Shown: in pieces, positions 9,211-19,400 of the stretch | Layout: the number at the start of each line of letters is the position of its first letter | Position numbering within the stretch: position 1 is the stretch's first letter | DNA from: Closterium sp. NIES-65 | Lineage: Eukaryota > Streptophyta > Zygnematophyceae > Desmidiales > Closteriaceae | Length of the DNA stretch: 64,000 nucleotides | Assembly: GCA_948144175.1 (NCBI GenBank) | Contig: CANXME010000213.1 | Span: 2,752,501-2,816,500 of the forward strand | Reading direction: 5' to 3' | The notes under the pieces: generated by a model | What the model was told of the DNA's origin: nothing | The model's database searches: none | What the model saw: the letters and a program-made list of their open reading frames with translations, nothing else | Position numbers and translations under genes: made by a program

Positions 9211-9339
9211 TGTCAGATATATATGACATAGCTGTTGTAGGCTATAGTGGGGTAGCACATATGGGGTACAGCTCTCTAGGGTTTGTATTTGTACCCAACT
9301 TTCACTTAGTCATTCCATTCCTGTTCTACTATTCTCACA
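9211..9339 (+). repeat. Cop-B 3' LTR (129 bp)
   Basis: Identical to the 5' LTR except one base. It is followed directly by GTGCC (9340-9344), the second copy of the target duplication. Confidence 0.97.
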
Positions 9340-9344
9340 GTGCC

Positions 9345-10216
9345 TGGCGGAGACCGTAGACTGGTCGCCGGAGGCTCCAGTGGGTGCCAGGAGGAAAAGA
9401 CCTAGTGAAGCCAGGTGGGCGACGCAGCCAGATCTCTTCGTGCAGGCTGCCCTGCAAGAAAGCAGTGCTGAAGTCAAGAGAGTGCAGCTCGTAGTCACGG
9501 TGAGCAGCAACGTGCAGCAGTACCCGAAGAGTGGTTATCTTTGGGGTGGGAGAGAAGGTCTGAAAGTAGTCAACTCCCTGCCGCTGGCTGAAGCCACGAG
9601 CCACGTAACGCGCCTTGAAGACAGGCGGAGAACCCGGCGGCCGCTTCACCCTGAAAATCCACATGCCACAGAGGATGTTCGCCCCAAGCGGGGGAACCGC
9701 GTCAACGTAGGTGCCTGTGGACTTCCATGAAGCCATCTCTACGTCCATAGCTGTCTGCCACTGAGAGGAGTAGGGACCTTCTATCGCCTCCGCGTAAGAG
9801 CGCGGAGTCGGGATGTCAAGTGCATCCAGGTCTCCCTCAGGGGTAAGCAGTACGGGCACGAGATGAGGTGAACCAGCAGCCAAACACTGGAACTCCTGCC
9901 TGTCCTCAAGGACGTCCGTGTCAAGGGCACACTCACCCCCGACGGACAGAGGACAGATACACTGAGACTAAGCGACGAGACTAGCAGCGTAGTCTAGACG
10001 ACAGCGAGCAGCAAAGTCGACGAGCTCAGCAACTAGGCCAGACGCAGCAGTGGACTCAAAGGAAGGGTTAGTGACAACAGTAGCAAGGAGACGCGTGACA
10101 GTAGGACTGGCAGCACGAAGAGAGTCCGACTGCGGGTCGGCAAGAGCAAGAAGAGAAGACTCAGGAGGAGAAGGCAAATGAGCACGCAGAGGAGCAGTGG
10201 ACTCACGCAAAGACAT
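9345..10216 (-). pseudogene. Cop-A RT N-terminal half
   Basis: Minus-strand frames give SYAEAIEGPYSSQWQ, WIFRVKRPPGSPPVFKARYVARGFSQRQGVDYFQTFSP, LDFSTAFLQGSLHEEIWLRRPPGF and RRPVYGLRQAL, the fingers and palm of copia RT. Upstream is the conserved pre-RT region (LLATVVTNPSFES, FAARCRLDYAASLV). The frame is broken by stops and shifts around 9884-9970. It ends at the Cop-B target duplication and continues at 4074. Confidence 0.88.
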
Positions 10217-11358
10217 CCGTTGCGTGCCAGGGACAGGAGGAGGACGCTAACGCGAACCAAGACCACTAGTGTGAGCAGCACGGACAGGCGACGCAGGGCG
10301 AGTCGCAGGCTCACGACGCTCAGCAAGACCTCCAGTAGGACCAGTGTAGGGAGAAGGAGCAGGCACTGGGAAGGCTGGCTGTAACTGCAATTGTGACGGG
10401 ATAGGCTGTGGACACTCTAAGGGAGGAGGAGGACCAATAGAAGGCGGGAGACCAAGAACCTGCTGAAGGAGCGGAACGAAGTACGGCCGAGGCCACGCGG
10501 CGACTCCAGAAACAGCAGGGACAGCACCAGTACCCTGAGTGGTAGCACCAGCGCCAGCAGCACCTCCAGCTGCAGTACCTCTAGCAGCACCTGTAGCACC
10601 CCCAGCAAGACCGCCTCCAGGACCGAAAGCAGTAGCCTCAGCGCCAACACCCTCAGCAGCTCCAGCTCCAGTCGGACCACGAGAAGACGTAGTGGCTCCA
10701 GCTCCAGTAGCACCCGCAGGCCGAGCAGCTCCTGTACTCCCAGTACGAGCACCTCCGGGACCCGCGGCACCAGTACCCTCAGTTGCCGAAGAAACTCCAG
10801 CTCCAACAGCACGCCTCCAGCGCCGGGTAAATCACTCGCGCAACTCCTGTGGAGAGAGTGGCTCCCGCCGAGACGAAGCACCCGGAAAACCGCCAGACAC
10901 AGCACCGCCAGACGCCATACGAGCAGGCCTAGCTCCCTCAGGCTCCGCACCCCCAGGCCCAGCACCTCCACGCGTAGCACCCCCAGGCTCAGCACCCCCA
11001 GGCTCAGCACCCCTCAGGCTCAGCACCCCCAGTCATAGTACCCTCAGGCTCAGCACCCCCAGGCGTAGCACCAACATGCTTAGCACCCCTAGAGTCAGCA
11101 CCCCCAGGCTCAGCACCCTCAGCACCACCAGAGTCACCAGCAACCTTGACAGGCTCAAGTGCGTCTACCTGGGAAACACCTGAAGGGGTAGGACCCTGCG
11201 GGGGGAGGGGGTCTACCGGGGGGGGGACCTAGCACAAGGAAGAGCGGTGGCGGGGGGAGGGACGGAGTGCGGTAGGTGAAGAGACGGTAGTAGGGGACCG
11301 ACTCGTCGAACGTGACGTCCTGGGAGGACAGAACACGACGAGAGGTGGGGTGGTAGAA
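10217..11358 (-). pseudogene. Cop-A integrase C-terminus and low-complexity linker
   Basis: This stretch lies between the integrase core and RT. On the minus strand, frames rich in Gly, Ala, Pro and Glu show repeated short units (GGAEPGGA-like, 15-bp periodicity near 10950-11130), one REWF/REW-type motif near 10830 and the RPYFVPLLQQVLGLP block near 10450-10480. The reading frame changes several times. No enzyme domain is expected. The linker separates integrase from RT in all relatives here. Confidence 0.7.
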
Positions 11359-12519
11359 CTACCACCCTAGCGCCTCAGGGGGGAAGCCAAGGAAGACGCA
11401 AGAAGCAGCACGAGGGGACAACTTGTCCGCAAACAGGTTGCGGACAAACGCCCGAGATCCCCAGACACGGAACGCAGACGCATCGCCAACCTTCTCCGTC
11501 CACAGCAAAGCCGGGGAGGTCTCCGGCATGGAGGCCCTGGGCTGAAGGTTGATCTTATGCGCCGCGTACCAAACCACAGAAAATGGCCACAGAAAATGGG
11601 GGGCAGCCGCATGCATCATGGACGTACGGGCGACGTCCATGAGCATGCCAATGCGGCACTCAGCAATCCCATTTTGTTGTGGAGAGTTCGGAAGCGTGAA
11701 GGTCTGGCGGATGCCTCGTGTACGACAGTAGGCACGCAGAAGGCCAGAGGAGAACTCTCCTTCTCTGTCAGAGTGCAGACGCAGAACAGGAAAGTCCGAG
11801 CCGAAGCTCTTCCTGAGCTGGAGACGAGCTGCGCGGATCCAGTCGATCAACACCTCAGTGACATCATCCTTGCTGCGCAAGGGGAAGACTGTGGTGTAAC
11901 GCGAGTAGTCGTCAACCACCAGCAGGAAGTAGCGCTCGTGACCTTGTCCACGGACGCGGGCTGGGCCCCACACGTTTATGTGAAGCGTCTGCAGTGGGGC
12001 CTCTGTCGGAGGAAACTGAGAGGAGTGAGGGGCAGCCCGCTGCCGCCCCTCGACGCAGGGTACGCAGGCAGGGGCAGGCCGTGGGGGAAGGGGAGGGAGG
12101 GACCGGGGAAGACCAGAGACAAGGACACGGGAGGCCATGCCTCGGAGACGAAGCAGGGAGGGATGACCAAGTCGGTGGTGCCAGAGGAGAGTCTCGTGAC
12201 ACAGTAGGCGACACGAGCAGGGGGCAGACTCAGGACCAGACCTGGACGCTGCAGCAAACACCTGACCCGACGCAGCTACCTGACGAGACGCAGTTAGTGG
12301 AGGAGACTCATTGGTCAGTGTGTACATGCTCGACCCCGGCTGCCGTGTAAACATGGCCAAGTGTCGGCCAATCCGAGCGTCTGTGCAGTGGGTCACCCGC
12401 TGGCTCGCAGGAGTGAACTTGTGAACCCTCGCATCCTGTAGGTCAGCACCACTCACCAAGTTCGTAGAATCAAGGGGTGGTAAAGACCAGACAGGGTGCC
12501 AGAGGGGGCCGCCGGACAC
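11359..12519 (-). pseudogene. Cop-A pre-integrase and integrase
   Basis: The minus-strand frame shows the His/Cys zinc-binding region (HETLLWHHRLGHPS ... CVPCVEGRQ) and the rve core with YFLLVVDDYSRYTTVF, RLHSDREGEFSS and SPQQNGIAE. The core inserts cDNA into the chromosome. The first catalytic Asp, found in HMDVWGP of Cop-D, E and M, is Asn here (HINVWGP), which should abolish strand transfer. The second Asp and the Glu remain. The frame stops at 11359 before the C-terminal part, which continues decayed. The upstream end overlaps the protease frame through a frameshift near 12480. Confidence 0.92.
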
Positions 12520-13740
12520 GGGAGGATAGTGGAGAAGTGAGCAAGGACAGGACCCCCAGAGGGGTCTGTTAGAGAGACTGCAACTGGCCGACCAAGCGGC
12601 GTGAGTGTGGTGCGGTCTCGAAAGAAGGAGCGAGAAGCCCGCGAGTCAAGGGTGAAGGTGTGGGAGGTCGAAGCCGACTCAGTAACAGAGAGAGCAGACT
12701 CACCAGCACCTGAGGAAGCAGACGCACTAGCACCTAGAGCAGCAGCCTCACTGGCACCTAGAACAGTAGCCTCACCACTACCTAGAGCAGCAGTCCCAAT
12801 GCCCGGGTCGGGCGGAAAACACCGGTAACAGTCACCCTCATCACTAATAGTCACAGCATACATGGTAGCAAGAAGAGCATCAAAGTCAAGGTCAAAGATA
12901 GCTACTCCCGCCCTAGACAGCTCGCCCCAGCGAGGGATCTCAGTGGCCTCAGGGAGTTGGTGACGCCAAGCGTACGTTAGGCGGCCAAAGCAACGCTGAG
13001 TGGAGTGCGCACCCCCGTACTCCTCACCAGCGCGGTCGTCGGTGCGGAGTACGTAGGTGCAGGGACTCGTACCCCCACCGCGCTGACACGCGGCATACCA
13101 CTCATGAAGCTGCTGAGGGGACAGGGTCTCACGATTGCGCTGCTGCTGCTGGCGCGTACCACCACCGGAGCCAGTCCTCTGCGAAGAGTCGCGACTAGGT
13201 CCACTGCTACCGCTGCCGCCTCCGCTGCCTCCGCCGCCTCTGCCGCCTCCGCCACCTCCGCCGCCTCCGCCGCCTCCACCACCTCCGCCGCCTCGGCTAC
13301 CTCCGCCACTGCCACCGCCTCCTCCGCCACCATTGCTGCCACCGACACCTCCACCCCCGCTACCACTCCCACCACCACCCCCAACCCCTCCACTGCCTCC
13401 ACCACCACCTCCACCGCCCCCGCCAGCCCCTCCAGCGCCCTTGCCCCCCTTTGCCTTGCCGGTGCGGCATCTCCCGCCAGGGGCACATGCAGCGCCGACC
13501 GACTCGAAACCAACGAGGTCGGCCGCAGCAGCAGAAGCAACTGAGGGCAAGAGGGGGGAGGGGGAACACCCCTCAAAGACGGGGGTGCGAGGGTCACCAT
13601 GAGAGGCTCGTCTCTGCTGCTAGGAGGGCCTTCTCGAGGAGGTCAACGGTGAGAGTGGTGGGGCAAACTGAGAGGAAGTCGTCCCTGACTACGCGAAGAG
13701 AGTCAGGGAGCCGGGTGACTATGTAGTAGAGGGTGATGTA
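12453..13740 (-). pseudogene. Cop-A Gag C-terminal part and protease
   Basis: The minus-strand frame contains a poly-Gly tract (about 13200-13440), HEWYAACQRGGG and the Cys/His cluster, in which the second Cys is Tyr (GEEYGGAHSTQRC). The copia protease follows. The usual LDSGAS active site reads LDSRAS, so the aspartic protease that matures Gag-Pol is presumably dead. A deletion of roughly 15 bases near 13600 (between the LLAAE and GDPRTP blocks) shifts the frame. The frame stops after GTLSGLYHPL, short of the pre-integrase region. Confidence 0.88.
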
Positions 13741-14213
13741 CATGGGGGGGGGTTCTTCGCGCAGAACTCCGCAGGAAGCGCAGCGTGGTAGCGAGTGTCA
13801 CTAGTGCGGAGGTGCATAATGAGGTTAGCGACTGTGGGATAGGTAGAAAGGTCAGGGAAGAGGTACGGTAGCATGAGGCGGCTCAGTGCAGCAGTGGCAG
13901 GGGAAGAGTAGCGTGCAACTACAGCGTCGTACAAGGTCTGAGCGCTCTTGTACTGGCTAAAGTGTGCACGCTCAGTGGTCGGTAAGTGGCGACGCACAGC
14001 AAGGCGAGCAGCAGCATCGCGTGTGGCCCACTGTGAGCGAACAGTGGTGTCAGCATCAGCAGCAGGGGTAGGAGAGGCACCAGAAGTGAGGTCAAAGAGG
14101 GAGAGACCGTTTGCCCTATCGCACTGTAGGAACAGCTGGAGGTCATCGACCCAGACCTCAAAGTCAACGGCACGGCCCTCAGCATCAAAAGTAAGAACAC
14201 TGGGGGTAGCCAT
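13719..14213 (-). pseudogene. Cop-A Gag N-terminal part
   Basis: It starts MATPSVLTFDAEGRAVDFEVWVDDLQLFLQ at 14213 and keeps the conserved core through SQYKSAQTLYDAVVARYSS, LIMHLRTSD and AEFCAKNPPP. At 13743-13751 the C run (minus strand) has 9 bases where Cop-B has 10, so the frame shifts after NPPP and stops soon after. The downstream gag frame resumes at MYITLYYIV. Confidence 0.92.
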
Positions 14214-15182
14214 GATTGCAGTGGCCTAGAAGGAAGTGAGCTCACCAGTCCGAGGAAGGAGGGCCGGGGAGCACTCAGGAACAACAGTGGCTCGTCAGTG
14301 GGGCGGCTCGGCGGCTCGGCGGCTTGGCTGCTGGGCGGCTCGGAGGCTGGGCGGCTCGGCTGCTGGGCGGCTTGGCGGCAGAGCGGCTTGGCTGCTAGGC
14401 GGCTCGGCTGCAGGGCGGCTCGGCTGCAGGGCGGCTCGGCTGCAGGGCGGCTTGGCTGCTGCGCGGCTCGTCTGCTGGGCGGCTTTGCTGCAGGGCGGCT
14501 CGGCGGCAGGGCGGCTCTGTCGCTGGGCAGCTGAGCGGTGACAGGGCCGCTAGGGGAGGGCGATGGGGCCGCAGGTGACGGCGACGGGGCCGTAGGTGGC
14601 GGCGAGGCCGCTGGTGGCGGCTGCGTGGCCGCAGGTGGCGGCGACGGGGCCGCAGGTGGTGGCGACGGGGTCGCTGGTGGCGGCGACGGGGCCGCACGTG
14701 GCGGCGACGGGGCCGCAAGGGGCCTAGACGGGGCTGCGGAGGGGCCTAAGGGGCCTAGACGGGGCCGTAGCGCGGCCGCAAGGGGCCTAGACGGGGCCGC
14801 GGAGGGGCCATAAGGGGCCTAGACGGGGCCGTAGCGGGGCCGCAACGGGCCTAGACGGGGTCGCGGAGGGGCCGTAAGGGGCCTAGACGGGGCCGTAAGG
14901 GGCCTGAAAGGGCGCCGCGAGGGGCCGAAAGGGTCCGCGCGAGGGCCGTAAGGGTGACGCGAGGGGCCGTAGAGGGCGGCGCTAGGGGCCGTAGAGGGCG
15001 GCGCGAGGGGCCGTAAGGGCGGCCAACGGGGGTGTGAGAGGGGCCACTAAGGGCGGCTCGAAGGTAGGGAGGGCACACAGAGCGCGACTCGGGAAGGAGT
15101 GAAGCGCTCTCCGGGCAGGAAAAAAAAAAGTATCGTGGTGGGCCCTAGGTAGCGTTCCCACTAGGGAACCTGCTCGATACCA
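14214..15182 (-). promoter_or_regulatory. Cop-A leader, post-PBS hairpin and PBS
   Basis: Read on the minus strand, PBS TGGTATCGAGCA (15171-15182) follows the LTR, with two differences from the Met-tRNA complement. Next come hairpin GTTCCC-TAGT-GGGAAC (15154-15169) and GGGCCCACC. The rest is a GC-rich leader with short direct repeats (GGCGGCGACGGGGCCG-like at 14560-14720, AAGGGGCCTAGACGGGG-like at 14715-14900, GGGCGGCTCGGCTGC-like at 14300-14520). No gene is supported in it. Confidence 0.8.
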
Positions 15183-15305
15183 TGAGAAGAAACGAGAAAT
15201 GAATGACTAAAGGAAAGTTGGGTACAAGTGCAAACCCTAGAAAGCTGTACCCCATATGTGCTACCCCACTATAGCCTACAACAGCTATGTCATATAAATC
15301 TGACA
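15183..15305 (-). repeat. Cop-A 5' LTR (123 bp)
   Basis: Same ends as the 2633-2755 copy with 5 substitutions. It is followed by CCAAG (15306-15310), the altered second target-duplication copy. Confidence 0.95.
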
Positions 15306-15967
15306 CCAAGCTATCCTCAGTTGGCGTGCGTTCCTCCCAGCGAACGAGGAACTCGATCCTCGTGATTCCCGTAGGGTGTCGAATCCGACTGCTCCGATGT
15401 TTTTCGGGCTCGATGATCGGCTCCGATGCAAGGCGAGTCATAGATGGCGCGCGGTGACGAGGGAGTTGGCTTGTGGTTGGGATGTAGGGTCGAAGCAGGC
15501 TGACGTGGAGTGATGGGGTGATGTACCAGTCCGTCGGCAACAGTAAATGGGCGGTTACTGGGGTGATCATGAGGCTGATCTGGAAGGGTCCACAGTAGCG
15601 CAGTCGTAATTTTCGGTACGACGAGCAGTCTTAAGTTCTGTGTGTCGAGCGGTACGTATTCTCATGACTGGTACGTGACTTGGCGGCGGTGGCGGTCAGC
15701 GTTGCGCTTAGCGATGACATTTGCTTTTTTAATTGCTTCGGCGGCTCTGCTTATCGATTTCTTGCACGCAGCGAAGTGTGCCATCTTCGTCAGCCTGTCA
15801 ACGATGACCATAACTGCGTCGTTACCCCCAGGGTTCGAAGGTAACCCCGTGACAAAATCCATGGTTACCTTCTGCCAGGCGCGCTCGAGTGGTGGAATCG
15901 ACTGCAATTGACCCGCCTTTCTTTTTCGCGAGCTCTTCATCATCTGACACGTAGGACATGAGTTCAC
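15306..15967 (-). pseudogene. Gyp1 integrase remnant and chromodomain
   Basis: The minus strand encodes the integrase zinc-finger end (CPTCQMMKSS), the first catalytic region (TMDFVTGLPSNPGG, VMVIVDRLTKMAHF), then jumps directly to ADRHRRQVTYQS, which normally lies after the catalytic core. The part with the second Asp and the Glu is therefore deleted. HVSLLRPYIP and a chromodomain start (IEFLVRWEERTPTEDS) follow, cut by Cop-A. Known gypsy integrases insert cDNA. This one cannot. Confidence 0.85.
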
Positions 15968-16660
15968 GCGGTGCTATACGCCGGTCAAGAGCTCTGAGCA
16001 GTAGTAATACGGCTACGGGTCGCGTTTTTTTTACCCCAAAATGTTTCGAGGTAATTCCGACGCGTGCCTCTTGCAATAACAGCTCCATCAGTAGCGAGTA
16101 CGCGTGTACCCAAATGCGGTTGGTGTCTGTTTCTACGTAATGAACGCCTTTAGCTTCTGCCAGTTGCGGTGAATTTCCAGCCGTGAAAAATGGGTTGGTA
16201 TAGTATCCATGGGTGAATAGGCCTGTTAGCAGTGGGTTGGTTTGGGCGAGTAGGATGGCATGGAGTTGGGCGGTGAGGCGTGTGAGTGCGTTGGCAAAGT
16301 TGGATGCGCCTTTGTTGTACGTGTCCGTGTAGTGGAAATTGGAGTACAAGTAGTCCAACCAGCGGATCCGTCGCGGATTGAGATTCGGTTGGGCGCGAAG
16401 GTACTGTAGTGATCGGTGGTCTGTCCGTACTGTCACATCTGCTCCCGTGAGGTAACATCGCCACACTTTGAACACGTGCACGAACGCCAACATCTCGCGG
16501 TCGAGTATCGGGTAGTTGCGCTCAGGCTTGTGAAGTTTGCGGGACTCGTACGCGATTGGCTGGAGGCCGTTCCCAAAGTCCTGCTATAGTACTGCTCCCA
16601 CAGCAATGTCGCTAGCGTCGGTGACGAGCTCGAACGGATGGTGCGATCTGCGATGTGCAT
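15968..16660 (-). pseudogene. Gyp1 RNase H
   Basis: The minus-strand frame reads VRTDHRSLQYLRAQPNLNPRRIRWLDYL ... YNKGASNFANALTRL, the classical Ty3/gypsy RNase H signature. The sequence after it (HYVETDTNRIWV ...) is the tether toward integrase. Frames shift near 16450-16620, and a stop lies near 16585. Confidence 0.85.
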
Positions 16661-17385
16661 CACGGGCGGCGAGCACAAAATTTGTTTGAGGGCCGAAAAG
16701 GCAGCTTGCTCTTTCTCCCCCCACGTGTACTCAACCCCCTTCCTCAGCAGGTCGGTCAACGCAGCAGTCAACTTCGCCATGTCGAGGACGAATCGGTGCA
16801 CGTAGTTGATGAACCCCAAAAAGCTCTGCAACCCAGATAGATTTGTCGGCGCGTGCCACGCTTGAATCGTCGCGTTCTTTTTCGGGTCTATTTCCACTCG
16901 TTGAGCTGAAATGATGTGTCCCAAAAACTCCAGAAGTCCTGTAAAAACTCACACTTAGAGGCTTTAGTCAATAGGCGGTTCTCACTCAGTATTTTGAAAA
17001 CTACTTCGATGTCCTGTAAGTGATGGGCTCTGTCGGGGCTGTAAATTAGGATGTCGTCGAGGTACACGATGACACACTTATCTACAAGCGGGCGGAATGC
17101 TTCGCTCATGGTCATTTGAAAAGTGGCGGGGGCGTTGGGCAGTCCGAACGGCATGACAGTGTATTCAAAGGATCCGTAGCTTGTTCAAAAAGCTGTTTTC
17201 TGGCAGTCGGGTGGGATGACTCGGATCTGGTGGTAGCCTCCTCAAAGGTCAATATTCGAGAAAACACGGGTTGTGCGCAGTTGGTCGATCAGTTCGTTGG
17301 CTCGTGGGATGGGGTAACGAGATTTGATGGTAACCCTGTTCGGGGCTCTGTAGACTATACACATGCAAAACCACCACTCCTAGGG
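16661..17385 (-). pseudogene. Gyp1 reverse transcriptase (5' truncated)
   Basis: Minus-strand blocks in order are YRAPNRVTIKSRYPIPRANELIDQL, GGYHQIRV, MPFGLPNAPATFQ, VIVYLDDILIYS (catalytic YLDD near 17060) and LSGLQSFLGFINYVHRFV. This is a gypsy RT. In-frame stops lie just before GGYHQ and in AF*TSYGS, and a frameshift follows KCEFL near 16950. The upstream fingers region, protease and gag are absent because the sequence switches to Cop-C at about 17371-17390. Confidence 0.9.
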
Positions 17386-18480
17386 GCAAGCTTGTGGCGA
17401 TATGTACGGACTCAGAGATTGGCAACCACCTCGCCACGCTCACTCGGAGGCCTGGGTCTATCCTGTACAGACTGCACGTTGAGTCTGCACACTTCACTGG
17501 GTCCGGTGAGGTGGCTGCGTCGTGCTCGTGTCGGTCGCTCACGCACCCGTCCCTCCTCTGGCACCACCGCCTTGGTCACCCCTCCCTGTAGCGTCTACAT
17601 CGCATGCATTCGCATCTCTTTGTCTCGGGCCTTCCAAGGTCTCTACCCTTGCTCCCTCGTCGCTCACGCCGCCATGCACCCCTTGCGTCGAGGGGTGGCA
17701 GCGCGACACTCCTCACTCCTCCTCATTCCCTTTGACAGAGGCTCCTTTGCAGACCCTACACATGGATGTGTGGGGCCGTGCCCCTGTCCCTAGGCCGGGC
17801 CGGGAGCACTACTTCCTGCTGGTCGTCGACGACTACACGCGCTGCAGCATAGTGTTTCCCTTGCTGAACAAGGGCGACGTTCGTAGTATTTCGATCCCTT
17901 GGATCAGCATCGTCGCCAGCTGAGCGCACGACTAGGACCTCCCGGTTCTCCGTCTACACTCTGACCGTGGAGGTGAGTTTTCCACTGGTCTCCTTGAGGA
18001 TTTTTGTCATGAGGAGGACATCACCCAGTTGATCACGCTTCCGGCTTCTCCGCAACAGAATGGGATTGCTGAGCACTGCATCGGCTTGATCCATGTGGCT
18101 GCTCCCCAAATTCTGTGGCCGTTTGCGGTCCGATATACTACACATCAGCTCAACCTCGCCTACCGTGCGTTGGACGGGGGAGGTTGGCTATGCGTCCGCG
18201 TTTCGTGTCTAGGGTTCGATGGCCCTTGTCCGCGATACTACCGCAGACAAGCACTCTTCTCGGACCGTTCATTGCGTCTTCCTTGGTTTTCCCACCGACA
18301 CGGCTGGCTGGCAGTTTTACCACCTAGCCACACGTCGTGTCCTGTCTTCCCAGGACGTCACCTTTGACGAGTCGGTCTGCTACTACCGTCTCCTCCCCCA
18401 CATGTCTTCTCCTCTCCCCCTGTCGCCCCTCTTCCTGGTTCCAGGTTACACCCCCGTAGACCCCCACCCCCGCTCGCGTC
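17386..18480 (+). pseudogene. Cop-C pre-integrase and integrase
   Basis: Fragments in three frames give AICTDSEIGNHLATLTRRPG, SLLWHHRLGHPSL, HMDVWGRAPVPRPGREHYFLLVVDDYTRC, HSDRGGEFSTGL-like sequence near 17960-17990, ASPQQNGIAEHCIG and HATRRVLSSQDVTFDESV-type C-terminal blocks. HHCC and DDE positions are mostly recognisable, but the frame is broken at several points (17590, 17740, 17920, 18110, 18190). The CTDS-type region resembles Cop-F more than Cop-B. Confidence 0.85.
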
Positions 18481-19400
18481 CTGCTCTCTGATGTGTGTCT
18501 CAGGTCAGACCACCCCCATTGGTTGAGCCTTTGGAGGTCTCCTCTGGCCTGGCTAGGGGGGTGACCCTGCTGCTGACGGCACTTCGGCCTCACGTTGCTC
18601 CCCATGCTTGGAGACTCCTCCTGGTTTTGCCGCCTTAGCCGTCTTCGCCGCCTCTGCTGCCTTTCGCCTTGGACTCCAGTGCTACTAGAGGTCGTGGCGC
18701 TGGAGGTGTAGGCTCTGAGGGTGTTGATGCTGGTGGTACTGGTTATGGGGGTGCTGAGCGTGGGGGTGCTGAGCCTGGGGGTGCTGAGCGTGGGGGTGCT
18801 GCACCTGGAGGTGGGCAGCAGCTGCCGTCGCGTCCGAAGGAGACTTTCTCGCCGCTGTAGCTGTGTGAGTGGGAAGTCGAACGCCGTGCTTCCATAGGAG
18901 GTACTGAGCAGGCAGTTGCTGACTCTGGAGCTGGAGGCGTTGGGGGTACTAGAGCAGGAGGTGCTGCGGCTGCTGTGCTAGAGGTACTGGAGCAGGAGGC
19001 AGACGACCAGGAGATACAGGAGCTAGAGGTACAGGGGGTTCTGGTACTAGAGGTACTGGTGTTGGGACGGCTGGTGCTGGAGGTGCTGGAGCTGGAGGCG
19101 CTGCTGCGGGAGGTGCTGGAGGTACTGGAGCCAGGGGCTATTAGAGGATTTTCTGCTGAGGGTGCTACGCAGCCTATGCAGCGACGACCGTTCTACTGGC
19201 CTCAGCCGGAGTCGTTGCTACCACCACCTGGCTCAGTGCTTCGCCAGGTTCTCAGTCTTCCGTCTTCCACTTGCCTCACTCCTCCCCTACTCTCTACTCT
19301 ACTTGACCAGTCACATCCACAATTACAATATGAATCTCCACTGCCTGCTCCTTCTCCTTACACTGAGCTAAGAAAGCATCGTGAGCCTGCGTCACGTCCT
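18481..19400 (+). pseudogene. Cop-C linker between integrase and RT
   Basis: Low-complexity sequence with GGAERGGAEPGG-type repeats near 18720-18820 and GAGGTACTGGAG-type repeats near 18970-19130 corresponds to the Pro/Gly/Glu/Ala linker of relatives. Frames are interrupted. It ends at the pre-RT block (SPLPAPSPYTELRKHREPASRP) near 19330-19400. Confidence 0.7.

Larger units (their letters stand above)
4075..9339 (+). mobile_element. Cop-B: recently inserted, internally deleted copia element
   Basis: Two 129-bp LTRs (4075-4203, 9211-9339) differ at one base. The target duplication GTGCC is perfect (4070-4074, 9340-9344), and PBS and polypurine tract are intact. Length is 5,265 bp, against about 7.0-7.4 kb for relatives. 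Gag jumps in frame from the DPGIG segment to the RPYFVPLLQQVLGL segment that normally lies just before RT, so protease, pre-integrase and integrase are missing. A TAG at 6838-6840 and a 1-bp deletion near 8132 further break the frame. It must have moved using integrase supplied by another copy. It is inserted into the RT of Cop-A. Confidence 0.96.
2633..15305 (-). mobile_element. Cop-A: full-length but mutated Ty1/copia element, split by Cop-B
   Basis: Two 123-bp LTRs (2633-2755 and 15183-15305) differ at 5 positions. They are flanked by the 5-bp target duplication CCCAG / CCAAG (one mismatch). Removing Cop-B (4075-9339 plus one GTGCC) leaves about 7.4 kb. Minus-strand order is leader, gag, protease, integrase, linker, RT, RNase H, and integrase before RT defines copia. 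Damage includes a frameshift in the gag C-run, loss of the protease glycine, an Asp-to-Asn change at the first integrase catalytic residue and further frameshifts. It sits inside the chromodomain of Gyp1. Confidence 0.95.
2195..17385 (-). mobile_element. Gyp1: decayed Ty3/gypsy chromodomain retrotransposon (5' truncated)
   Basis: On the minus strand, from right to left, the order is RT, RNase H, integrase zinc-binding region, a deleted integrase core, chromodomain, polypurine tract and 3' LTR. This is the pol order of Ty3/gypsy chromoviruses. The element is split by Cop-A: sequence at 15306-15370 (chromodomain, WEERTPTEDS) continues at 2632-2580 (WVPLANIENHPALQ). Removing Cop-A and one target duplication restores one reading frame across the join. 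The right side stops within RT at about 17371-17390, where unrelated plus-strand Cop-C begins. The gag, protease and 5' LTR are absent. In-frame stops and frameshifts show it is dead. Confidence 0.85.

Noticed and set aside
13135..13602. Poly-Pro open frames opposite gag (also 50763-51185, 23306-23584)
   Set aside because: They are antisense shadows of poly-Gly coding sequence.
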